Shown in pieces: positions 54,167 through 64,000 of a DNA stretch of 64,000 nt. The DNA lies in contig CM026423.1 of NCBI GenBank assembly GCA_014871385.1, positions 19,767,690 through 19,831,689 of the forward strand. The letters are read 5' to 3'. This stretch comes from Ceratodon purpureus. Its lineage: Eukaryota > Streptophyta > Bryopsida > Pseudoditrichales > Ditrichaceae. Under the pieces are notes generated by a model. The model was not told the DNA's origin. It made no database searches and saw only the letters and a list, made by a program, of their open reading frames with translations. A program made the position numbers and the translations under genes. Every line of letters starts with the position of its first letter. The stretch's first letter is position 1.

Positions 54167-56884
54167 ATGCCCAACATACTTAGAACTCATCCAGTCGAAC
54201 ATAAGAAAAGAGCTAGAAGATACTTTATCCCTAGCACAATTAAATTCCGCCCAAAATACCAACATATTGCAAAATCATTTGCTCCAATTTTAATAACTAA
54301 CCACCATCTACACCAGCAAGCAATCATTGAATTTCCATATCTACATCAATACATACAAATACAATCTCCACTACCTCACATACTATATGCATTAATCGTT
54401 ACCATACACCCATCAATAAATACATGTAATGATATATTAACTCATCCCCGCATTCACCACTTCAATGATATTTGGACTAATACAGTAATGATTAGACTAG
54501 CCAACCTAAATAACCCTCCGGAAAGACACATCCTCACTCAACATCCTTATACGAAATTCATTGAAATGAACCAAGACCTAATATCCCCAAAAAACTCAAT
54601 TCATGATGAACTATACAAATTTATCCATAACCAAGATACACCACCAACACCTACCATACTCCAAAGAAAATTTCCTTTCTTACCAAATAAATTAATCACT
54701 GAAGCCCTACGCTGTTTCGAAAGTCTAAATGAATACTCACATCCACCACCCCTTCCAAACATCCCAACCCCTCCCCCGAGAATAAACATCAACACTAATG
54801 ACGAAACAAATATAATAACTTGGAATGCATCTTCGCTTAATACAGCTTTACCAAACCTACAAAACCTCGTATATAATTCTTCAAGGACTACGGCAATTAT
54901 AAACATCCAAGAAACAAAACTCACAGCAACTAAATCCACAAAATGGATACAAAATCTATTTCCTGAGTATAAACTCATTTTTAATAACACACATGCCCTC
55001 ACAAGATGTATACAACAAAGAATGCCCTACACCCCCGGAAGAGGAGGCTTACTTACACTTATACACAATAAATATGCTTTCCCTGGAAATATTACCAAAA
55101 TCCCTACACCAGCAAACATTTCCCCATATCTACAAATAATAAAAATAAACAACCATCCGTTATTACCATGGCTAATCATACATTTATACATGCCGACACA
55201 TCTAGAAGACATCCGCCTCATCCCCCACATTCAAACTACAATCACAAACCAAATAAATGCACACCCTAATCATACATACATCTTGTGTGGAGACTTCAAT
55301 CGTGATATAACACTAAACGGAAGACAAAATCACAACACCAATACCCCACCACAAGAAGAAGATATTCAATGGAAAAACTTTACAAACACACTAATCTAGA
55401 ATACATCCCAACAAACACAACATTCACGAGACAAGGTGGTTACAACTACACATCAACTAGTCTCATAGATGGTTTCTACATAAAATCCCTAGATAATACT
55501 AGACTTACCTCCACGACAAACACAAATCTGAATCTAAACTCTGATCATTATCCAGTCACCTTACACATTCCACAAAACCTATTGATAGCCAGACCACCGG
55601 CCCCCACCAATACCCCAACAATTAGAATCTTAAATCCAATACCTCCAGAAAACTTAGAAAAATTTAATATTGAATTTTTTGAAAAAAATTCTATACAAAT
55701 AAATGAATTAACCAGACTTCTAGAAAATAATGACCATCTTACCCCTGATTTATGGCAAGAAGCTTGCGCATCCTTAGACAAAATCGTAGAAAAAATCTCA
55801 GAAACCATTGAAAAAACATGTAACGCACCCCCACTACCACAACTAACAAATAGATCAAGACAACAAGGCGGCTTTTTACCTCGAAAACTAGCCAAAGAAT
55901 GGAAAAAACACCTTGCCACATACCATCTTATCAGAAAAACTATATATATTGCAAAAAACAACCCCCAATGGCAAACACACCCCATATTGAACGAAATACG
56001 TAGCCACCAATATGTACAAATACCACATCCACCAGCAACAGACTCTATACCAAACGAATGGATCGATGACATAGCTAATATCGCTAAAACTGCTAACAAA
56101 GAAGCCAGGAAAATAACCACAAAATACACTAAAGATTGCATTCACAAAGCTGTATCAAAATATCGACAACTATATGAAAAAAGCCCCAAAAAAGTAAATC
56201 GAAAAGTCTTCAAAAACTCTGAAACGTCACCTCTTGACTCTATAATGGATAGACAAAACCACATCTTAACTAGTCCGGAAGATATTGCTCAAGAAATTTA
56301 CATCCAACAATCCATTAGTAACCGGCCAACAGTCCCTACATGTCACTATCAAACTACACATCCTCCACAATGCACATGTAGCGTCAGACAATATCCATGG
56401 CATGACTTGGACGGATTCACAATTGATCAACGCGGAGAACCACAAATCCCCCTACACACATATTTTGATCAAGAAACTTACGATTTATGCATCAAAAACC
56501 TAGGAAATAACAAAGCCCCAGGCCCTGACAAAATACCTAACTCTATTCTGAAAAATATGCCCCCACGATTCCACAAACTACTATTTCTAATTTTTAAACA
56601 CTGCTACAAACAAAAACAAATACCTGCAACATGGAAAACTAGTCTAACTGTCTTATTATATAAAAAAGGTGAACCTTCCCAACTTACAAACCATAGACCT
56701 ATCGCTTTAGCAAACACCATATACAAACTCTTTACTAGCACATTAACCTTTATCCTTTCCACATACGGTGAAAAACATCAAATTCTGCATGACAGCCAAG
56801 AAGGATTCCGAGCAGAAAGAGGAACATCGGGACAACTTCAACTACTTATTGCAGCCTTAGAAGATGCAAGACTTACAAATCAAG

Positions 56885-56902
56885 ATATATATATATATAT
56901 AT
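56885..56902 (+). repeat. (AT)9 microsatellite at the RT motif-A frameshift
   Basis: The upstream frame reads NQDIYI into the run and the catalytic motif-A frame resumes directly after it (ILYIDFKNAF). The phase difference equals one dinucleotide, so gain of a single AT unit by slippage explains the frameshift. Confidence 0.75.
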
Positions 56903-59900
56903 CCTCTACATTGACTTCAAAAATGCTTTTGGCTCCATTGACCATGCGAGACTCTTAGCCATAATGAAAGATCTCGGATACCCAACCGATGCTATAAACT
57001 TGGTAGGAAATATATACTCACAATCCTCTACTATATTTTCCGGAGAACATTTTGGTAAAACTCTACTTATTCCCATCCAAAGAGGAACAATACAAGGGGA
57101 TACTCTTAGTCCATATCTATTTATAATATTCTTAGAACCACTTCTTCGATGGTTACAACAAGGTGACAATGGATATACCTTTGGTACATCCAAAGTTACA
57201 ATCTCATCCGCAACATATGCTGATGATTTAGCAGCTATTGCTAACAAATTAGCATCACTACAAATACAACTAAATAAATTAGACAAATTCTGCGAATGGG
57301 CTGGAATGGATCTTGGTATACCTAAATGTGCAGTGACCGGATGCCCAAATAAATCAAAAATGAACCCCATAGCATTCAAAGCACAGATCCAAGCCACCAA
57401 TATAAACTACAGAAACCAACCAATATCAGTTTTGGACCAACATGATCCTTATACATACTTTGGAATAAACCTAGCACCATCACTTAAATGGAAAACACAA
57501 ATGAACACCACCACGGCTAAAGTCATCAAACAATGCCAAGCCTTAGTGGCTTGCCCAGCCACTATGAAACAAAAAATCAACATGGCCGATACAGTCATAC
57601 GTGCCGGGATCGTATACAGCTTCTATGCAGTACCATACTCTATGCCAGCCATTAGAAAAATTGACAAAAAGATCATAGCACTCCACAAAACAATATGTGG
57701 ACTACCAAAAAGTACATCTAATATTGCTACACAACTCCCACACGATCTATTCGGAATGGAAGCCTTTTCGTTAAAAAATGCCTATCTACGATGTATTGGA
57801 GAACAATTACAAAATGCTCTCAATGACAAAGGCAGACTAGGTAAAATCTACTTTGGCTTAATACAATTCATACTTGCAAAATTTGGAGGCTCCGAAGAAA
57901 TAGACCGCATCAAATATCAAGATTGTGTGAGATCACCTCTCACTAGAACATTGTTTTTACTCAAACATGAAGCCGGAGTCCACCTTAAAAGCACTATAGA
58001 AAATTTTCTATTAAATCCATCCCCACTCGAAACCGCATGGATGCAAGAAGCACAACACCTACATGGCCTAAACCCCAAAACTTCTCTCAAACTAGTACAA
58101 AAACTACTATTACATAATATAATAAACTTAGAACAAATAACCATGCCTAACGGGACCACCCTAATGAACCCAGACGAATATAAAATATACCACTCCAATC
58201 CCACAAAACTCATAAAAAGTGCGCTAAATATTGCCAATCAATTATTCTGTAAACCCACTTGCCATCAAAGATGCCAAATACCATGTCGATTCCGATTCCA
58301 CTCCCCCCCAAGAACTCTAAAAAATGATTACATATTATTAAACCACAACATTCTACCACAACAATTGAACCCCCCAATACACCCCCCCAACCCTCCTATT
58401 CCCGAACGTCCTCCTCCTCCCAACAATATGCTTAAATATCCAAGACAATTTCCCATACACACAATACTAAGCCACAAACAAAATAAAACCAAAGACCCAA
58501 ATGGGATAAACTACAAAGATACAACATATTTATGCCAATGGACCACGCCAAATAATAACACATACAACAAATGGCGTAATCAAAGCGAACTTTTCCCGTG
58601 GAGCGACATTAACACTTGTCTCCACAATACTGAATTACTTACTCAATACTACACTAAACAACAACATAAACATTTCTTAGACACCATCGAAAAGCACTTC
58701 TCCATAGAACAACAAAAAGATACAAGATACGTTACTCCGGCCACAATTATCCCACTAGCACATGTCTCCATTAATGAATGCAACCCAGAAAATGACATCG
58801 AAACAGACTCAAACATTATCCAAACACAACATGACGTCGCACACATATACGAAGATAATGGCCGGCACCTCATCACCATCCCGAAAACTAGACTACTATG
58901 GCTATGGAAACAATATCAACATGCAAAAAATACCCCACACGGCCTTGAGCCATCCACCCAATCATTTGAAACTGAAATTGTCTGGCTATATCAAAGATAT
59001 AAATATCGTATTCCAAAAAATGATCCACTTACATGTGCTCAATATACAATACCAACTGAAATACTAGATTTTCTAATATCAACATTCAACATCCACCAAT
59101 CTTACTTTTCATCACCAGTTACATGCCCTACACAATTTACCCAATTCTACTCACCATTTTCACGAGATATAATATTTGGCTCCCTAGGGAAAGCATTTGA
59201 TCACAAATGGAAAGGAATTGGCTACGCTCACCCCCACAATGAAACCGACTTACAACAAGCCATTCATTAGGCCCGCCTTGCGGCAAAAAATGACCCAAAC
59301 AGTATCACCATACTCATCTCTCCCGATACTAACTGGTACCAAAACCCCAACCCCTACACTGGTCCATTCCCAGACACACATATTATTGCCCATTTTTATG
59401 CAGACACCATTACATATGAAGAGCCAACAATTCCCCCCGAACTTAAACTCGAAAGAAAAGAACTTTCTACGCTCCGAATATTCTGTATCCATCACCAAAA
59501 CAACAGTATCGGTACGCACGAGCAAATAAATCAACTTATTCAGACAATTAACAATCTCCAAATATTACAAACCCACATTCAAATTGCATCTCCCACCCCC
59601 TTAAACACTCATGTCAATCCCAGTAAAAAATGGTCCAAATCATATTATCCAAACACCCCCGCAAATAACTCAACACCTATCCCACAACTACCAAATTACC
59701 AAACAAATCTACCACTAAAATTCCACCCCCAATTCAGTTATTACACAGATGGATCATTCAAACCCCCAAAAGAAATGGGCAACGGTAAATGGAGAAGAGA
59801 AAAAGCCGGATACGGTATTTACAGCCCCAAAGGCCTCAATATCCCCAAAAGACTCCATGGACACCAAAATATACTCCGTGCCGAAATGATGGCAGTACAC

Positions 59901-60773
59901 AAAACACTCAGAATTATTAACACACAATTCCCTAATGAACCAGCATACATATTTACCGACTGTCTAAATGTACTATGCTTACTTAATACACAAATAAAAC
60001 ACCCCACACTACATAATAGTCACCCCGATCAAACCACACTTGCCTCCATAGTAGAACTACTCCAACAAAGAACACAACCAATTTCACTATACAAAGTTAG
60101 AGCACACATCAACATTGATGGTAACGAAGAGGCAGATTATTTAGCAAAACAAGGTCTAAAACTAGCACACAGAAAAGCCCTACACTCATACGAACATGCC
60201 CATGCCACTCCGTTCTACTTCCAAAAAGATAACTGGCCTTCAAGAAACGATGTTCCAGACAAAGGACCAGTTAGAACTCTAGAAAAACAAATCAAAAAAT
60301 ATGACAGAGAAAACAATCTAGAAAACATGGCCATACAAACCCCCAACATTTGCAAATGGACGGAAAATGTAGACATAGACAATGTACTTTCTAACGAATT
60401 TTGGGAAAATCCAGCCATCACTGACAAGCAAAAATCATGCCTCATAAAATTCCGTACGGGAACTTACATGGGCCAAGCTAGAAAACAAATGTTTTTCGGA
60501 AGAGAAAGATTTCCATCCATCACATGTCCCACTTGCAATTCACGCGAACCGGATACATGGCTACATGTATTACTCACATGCCAACAACAACATATACACT
60601 CCCTCCGAGTCAAAAGACACAACAAAGCAGTATGGGAAATTAGAAAACTACTAGTCCCATCCGAAAAATCTCGTTGTTTTATTCTAATGAATGCGGGCAC
60701 CTTCAATGATAAACCCCCAGAAAATACCGTTCCCAACTGGTTACTTCCATGCACATGTGGCACTCAAAGATGA

Positions 60774-61199
60774 AATTGTAACTCTAGATTTAGACCAGAC
60801 ATTCTTTGCGTTAAAGGTTTGCCGTACCAAAGCGACCCCCCTACAGAAATAAACCCCAATCTTACCATACAATTCATTGAATTCACATACTGCAATGACA
60901 GATTCTCACCAGAAACATTTGTAGCTAAAACCAACAAATACAACCCACTAATTGCCAGTCTTACCGCTAGAGAATGGAAAGTCGACCCCCTCATCGTCAT
61001 CACAGCAGGCGCTAGAGCTACCACACACATTCCTTCAATGAAACTACTTGCAGACAATTTCAAAATACCATGGCTTACCATCAAAAACACCTTTAAAAAC
61101 ATAAACACTATTGCCATACAATATGCCATGTCTATACTTCTCCACAAAAGAAGAATAGAAAACCACCAACCATTACCCGAAACATTAGACCCCCCATAG
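60774..61199 (+). other. C-terminal restriction-like endonuclease (RLE)-like domain
   Basis: In the same frame as RNase H and the CCHC finger but after a TGA stop, the sequence reads RFRPDILCV (60789-60815). About 27 residues after the Asp comes IQFIEFTYCNDRF with a Glu at 60879-60881, then VAKTNKYNPLIASL and PLIVITAGARATTH. The order CCHC, RPD, E, K..KY is the arrangement of the RLE of R2-type elements (PD-(D/E)XK fold). The stop makes this copy defective for the domain unless read through. Confidence 0.6.
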
Positions 61200-61224
61200 T
61201 CAAAGAAAACCCCTAAATATAATC

Positions 61225-61470
61225 AAAAAAATTTTAGTAGCTAGAGCTACTTTATTTGAATTGATAGCATACGGGTGTCAAGTCTCTTGTCAACTTCTCA
61301 CAGAGGGGGCTGTTGGTTGGCACAACTCATCTACTGCCTGCAATTGCTCACTGAGCAGTACCAAGCCACTTCATCCCCCACATCCACTCAAACGAGTCCA
61401 TCAGGGTTCGAACCCGGACCAGATAAATGAGACAAACGCTCACCTCCAACCAACAAATGAGCTCGTGGCT
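61225..61470 (-). mobile_element. tRNA-derived SINE-like element, tail-to-tail with the retrotransposon
   Basis: On the minus strand an A-box-like GAGCTCATTTGTTGG (plus 61451-61465) is followed 50 nt later by a perfect B box GGTTCGAACCC (plus about 61404-61414), in a tRNA-like context (GGTCCGGGTTCGAACCCTGATGG). A tRNA-unrelated body of about 180 bp follows. It ends near TCAAATAAAGTAGCTCTAGCTACTAAAA, which contains a 7-bp stem (AGTAGCT/AGCTACT). Its 3' end therefore abuts the 3' end of the plus-strand LINE. It could alternatively be a tRNA-like part of the LINE 3' region. Confidence 0.5.
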
Positions 61471-61520
61471 TAGTGTCCAAAATCGCAATCACATGAATCT
61501 TAAGAAGATAATCACTACTA

Positions 61521-61560
61521 TTACTTGTTACTTGTTACTAGTTACTGGTTACTGGTTACT
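61521..61560 (+). repeat. Heptanucleotide tandem repeat
   Basis: Almost six units of TTACTDG (TTACTTG twice, TTACTAG, then TTACTGG twice and TTACT). Confidence 0.8.
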
Positions 61561-61643
61561 TTGTGACTAAAGTGTCTACTCTCGAAAGGGGGGAGTAGAT
61601 CTTTACTTCCATACCTTTGTCCTGTGGGCATTGGCTTGGGGGT

Positions 61644-61696
61644 GGATCGAACAGACACTTAATTCACTTCGGTCTCCTCCGGAGACCGTAGTTTCT
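61644..61696 (+). repeat. Direct repeat with perfect hairpin, copy 1
   Basis: GGATCGAACAGACACTTAATTCAC leads into CGGTCTCC-TCC-GGAGACCG (61670-61688), a perfect 8-bp stem with a 3-nt loop, then GTAGTTTCT. It recurs at 62054-62107. Confidence 0.7.
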
Positions 61697-62053
61697 TTAT
61701 TAATTTAAGAAGGATCAAAGTTTGCAAAAAGAAATATAAAAGATGCCAAAAAAATATTTATCTTCTATACAAAACTTTAGAATTTGGTTCTTTTGAAAAA
61801 AATAATATTATTTTGAAGTTAATTATGCTTATTCAAGTAATTGTGTTCAAGAAAAAAAGTTTTAGATTCATTTTTTGTTTTGTATTAAAAATACTAGTGT
61901 TGAATTGTGTTTTGAACCCCCACTATGAAAATATAAATCCGCATAGCCGGGTTGATCATAAATCACATGCTGACTTGGAATTTGAGATACTAATTCCGGG
62001 ATTTTAGGGAGATGCAACGTCCTATATTAACTTGCGTAGAGTCTTTGGTTTTA

Positions 62054-62107
62054 GGATCAAACAAAGACTTAATTCACGTCGGTCTCCTCCGAAGACCAAA
62101 GTTTCTC
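62054..62107 (+). repeat. Direct repeat with hairpin, copy 2
   Basis: GGATCAAACAAAGACTTAATTCACG leads into GTCGGTCTCCTCCGAAGACC and AAAGTTTCTC. The stem has decayed by two substitutions relative to copy 1. The 410-bp interval between copies is AT-rich, without coding potential. Confidence 0.7.
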
Positions 62108-62322
62108 TCTCTCTTTGGTTTTAGCCCCTTTGGCAATCTCCTCATTCACAAAAGGTTGCGATGTGCCATTGCTACTGGACTTCAAATCCTTTACCTTACG
62201 CTTGATGTCTTTTTATTCCAAGAGGTGTAATTCAAGATGGCAACTTTTGATTACAAGTCACCTGCTATTATCAGCTCTTGGTTGTGTTTCCACACCCTTT
62301 TATACCTGTAGTGGGAGTTTAA

Positions 62323-64000
62323 GTAGAACATTGTCAAGGAATCCGGGCCAGGGTGCCCTCAGACATGAAGGAGCGACTCAAGGCCCCCATCTCGGTCGGC
62401 GAGCTGCAGAAGGCGGTAATGGATATGAAACCCGGGAAGGCGCCTGGCCCAGACGGCATTGTCCTAGAGTTCTACAAGGTTTATTGGGGCATGCTCGGCC
62501 AAGACTTCCACACCATGGTGACGGTAAGTATTCAGAAAGGAAAGCTGCCACAAGGAGTCACGCATGGGACGATTGCACTCCTCCATAAGGGCGGTCCGAG
62601 GCAAGCCCTCACCAATTGGCGACCCATCACCCTCCTCAACATGGGGTATAAAATTTTCGCCAAAGCCCTTCAACTGCGTCTCCAACCCGTGCTCATGGAG
62701 ATTATTAGTCCGGAGCAATCTGCTTTCCTACCAATGAGATTTATTTTAGATAATCTCGTGCTCACACAAGAAACCATCTCTAGGGCTGAACAATCTGATC
62801 AAGCACTGCTTTTCCTTAAATTAGACTTCTCGAAAGCCTATGACATGGTTGAATGGGGCTGCTTGTTCATAGTTATGGACAGACTGGGATTCCCGTGCGA
62901 GTTCATCAAGATGGTAAAGCTGCTGTTTGTCGACGCATCGGCTGATGTAAAGGTGAATGGCGTTCCTTCCCCTCAGTTTAAAATTGGTCGCGGCGTGAGG
63001 CAGGGGTGCCCCTTGGCCCCCTACCTCTTCATAATTATTTCAAAGGTTCTTAATCTGATGGTTATGCGAGAAGCAGAGCGTGATAATGTACGCGGAATTT
63101 AGCTCCCATTTCCGGGCCGTCAGCAAATCTTGGCACAATATGCCGATGATACTTCTTTCACTCTCCTCGGTGAGGAGGACAAGGTGAGAAACCTGATTGG
63201 TACTCTCAATCTGTTCTGCCTAGCGACAGGGTTGGTGCTGAATTGGACTAAGTCTAAGGGTTACTGGAAATGTAACAATCAAGTGAACCGGCCTGCCTCG
63301 ACCAATACGCTAGGGGTCTCGTGGGGGGATGCGGCCGGGGTGAGAAAGCTGCTGGGGGTGCCTTTCGGGCTCTCATTGACCACAACAAATGTCAACGAGT
63401 TCCTCCAAGCCAAACTTGCGACCAAGCTGACGCATTGGAGCTCAACGAAAATTAATCGAACAGGGTGCGGCATCATTGCCAACAGCATTCTTTTCTCGTC
63501 TCTCTTCTTCTTTTTCTCGGTGTGGGGCGGCACCAAGAAGGGCGTTGCCAAGCTAAAGTCGTCTATCTTGAATTACCTCGCAGCTGGGAAGGTGGAGAAA
63601 TCTCGTGCGAGAGTCAGTTGGATACAGTGCTGCCAGAGCAAGCAGAGCGGAGGTATCAACCTTATTAATCCGGATGATGCTGTAGCTGCTCTAATGGTCA
63701 AGTGGGTAATTAAGGCTTTGGAACCAAGCACCTCGAATCTTCATCTCCTGCTCCGCCTTAAGCTGGCTCAGGCGCAGCCATATAGCGGTGGGCGATGGTC
63801 AGAGAGCTTGGATTACTGCTTTGTCCTACGACATCAATCCAAGCGGGGCTCTATCGTATGAAACCGTGTAGCGCCAGCCTGGAAGAGTCTGCTGCATGCA
63901 CTGACCTTTGTCCCCCCGATCTCATGGGACGAACTGATGAATCTGAGTTGGTGGTGGAACCCGGTTGTACAGCCTATCGGGCCAGGCTTCTCAAAAACCG
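62323..64000 (+). pseudogene. 5'-truncated L1-like LINE reverse transcriptase, runs off the right edge
   Basis: Plant L1-type RT in one frame: KAPGPDGIVLEFYKVYWG, GTIALLHKGGPRQALTNWRP, ITLLNMGYKIFAKAL, EQSAFLPMRFILDN, LKLDFSKAYDMVEW, GRGVRQGCPLAPYLF and QYADD (63136-63150), then LNWTKSKGYW and the thumb/connection GVRKLLGVPFG. In-frame stops occur at 63100-63102 (TAG) and 63859-63861 (TGA); the frame is open on both sides and to the window end. The frame begins abruptly after a TAA at 62320, with no endonuclease upstream, so it is 5'-truncated as usual for L1. It is unrelated in sequence and base composition to the large element at 47.6-61.2 kb. Confidence 0.92.

Larger units (their letters stand above)
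52541..61199 (+). pseudogene. Retrotransposon polyprotein: repeats, 2A, APE, RT, RNase H, CCHC, RLE-like
   Basis: The frame overlaps the ORF1 stop by 4 nt and lies -1 relative to ORF1. APE (about 54810-55560) shows TWNASSL, IQETKL, LCGDFNRD, SLIDGF and SDHYPV. RT (about 56490-57600) shows NNKAPGPDKIPN, PIALANTIYKLF, the motif-A YIDFKNAFGSID, GTIQGDTLSPYLF and YADD (57216-57227). RNase H (59740-60160) shows YYTDGS, RAEMMA, IFTDCLN and GNEEADYLAKQG. A finger C-x2-C-x9-H-x4-C starts at 60525. The RLE-like tail is 60774-61199. Breaks: a frameshift near 55395 within APE, a frameshift in the (AT)9 run at 56885-56902, TAG at 59268 and TGA at 60771. Otherwise the frame is open, so decay is recent. 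No in-frame ATG occurs before 53267 (ATAAAATGGCC). Confidence 0.85.
47600..61230 (+). mobile_element. Large non-LTR retrotransposon with 2A motif, APE, RT, RNase H and RLE-like domain
   Basis: An approximately 13.6-kb element lies in the plus orientation. A GC-balanced 5' leader (about 47600-48430 or to 50738) is followed by ORF1 (RRM-like and coiled coil) and a polyprotein frame 52541-61199. That frame reads in order: hexapeptide repeats, 2A peptide, APE endonuclease, reverse transcriptase, RNase H, CCHC finger and RLE-like domain. Non-LTR identity follows from the APE and RT motifs and the absence of LTRs, integrase or protease. APE with RLE in one element is the hallmark of the Dualen clade described from Chlamydomonas. 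Lesions are two frameshifts and two stops. The 5' end is inferred from the composition change, the 3' end from the minus-strand SINE-like sequence. No target duplication was found. Confidence 0.85.
61471..62322. other. Spacer between the retroelements
   Basis: Apart from the heptamer repeat and the two hairpin-bearing direct repeats, nothing is recognised. Frames at 61813-62007 and 62012-62230 have no domain. Confidence 0.45.

Noticed and set aside
56885..56902. Programmed frameshift in the RT domain
   Set aside because: No slippery heptamer or pseudoknot is evident, and a single dinucleotide gain explains the shift fully.
47600..61230. LTR retrotransposon or pararetrovirus origin of the large element
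   Set aside because: No LTRs, integrase or aspartic protease; APE endonuclease and RT motifs are of non-LTR type.
61467..61477. A-box-like TGGCTTAGTGT on the plus strand
   Set aside because: It lies downstream of the palindromic B box, the wrong order for a plus-strand promoter; the minus-strand reading gives correct order and spacing.

Overview
The window is nuclear DNA of a land plant. Genes are plant-type and intron-containing (ORP lipid-transfer protein, CTNNBL1, GH28 polygalacturonase, SOUL1-type heme-binding protein, MPC1, a DUF616 membrane protein). They sit in long AT-rich spacers full of Stowaway, Tourist and CACTA-type MITEs, tRNA-derived SINEs and non-LTR retrotransposons. An early-diverging plant (moss or other bryophyte) is my guess from the F-box/kelch-like gene style and the unusual LINE. 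That is inference only.

Layout. 1-3071: N-terminal part of an ORP gene on the minus strand, running off the left edge. 3072-10550: AT-rich spacer with a SINE, three MITEs and weak exon-like relics. 10557-13784: complete 8-exon CTNNBL1. 13785-18880: spacer with a 36-bp minisatellite between direct repeats. 20824-23625: complete 7-exon GH28 gene. 25720-26667: two-exon SOUL1-like gene. 27741-31583: a 3.8-kb unit bounded by about 220-bp inverted repeats that encloses a 5'-truncated F-box gene. 33096-34233: a four-exon MPC1 gene whose exons are too short to show up as long ORFs. 36116-37822: single-exon DUF616 gene on the minus strand. 38921-46750: two copies of a 0.93-kb TIR element with TTAA ends, a decayed ARIADNE ubiquitin-ligase pseudogene and a CACTA MITE. 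47600-61200: one large non-LTR retrotransposon. 61225-64000: a tRNA-derived SINE, short repeats and a 5'-truncated L1-like LINE running off the right edge.

The most notable object is the retrotransposon at about 47.6-61.2 kb. ORF1 carries an RRM-like domain and a terminal coiled coil. It overlaps by 4 nt a second reading frame that in order encodes two blocks of hexapeptide repeats, a canonical 2A ribosome-skipping motif (GDIESNPGP), an APE-type endonuclease, reverse transcriptase, RNase H, a CCHC finger and a C-terminal restriction-like endonuclease (RLE)-like domain. APE plus RLE plus RNase H recalls the dual-endonuclease Dualen family of Chlamydomonas. The 2A motif upstream of the endonuclease suggests the N-terminal repeat protein is released co-translationally. 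This copy carries about four lesions (two frameshifts and two stops), so it is probably a recently inactivated copy.

The cellular genes are unrelated housekeeping or wall and lipid functions and show no operon-like cooperation. Splice sites were assigned by eye from GT/AG, reading phase and family similarity. Element ends are approximate where stated.
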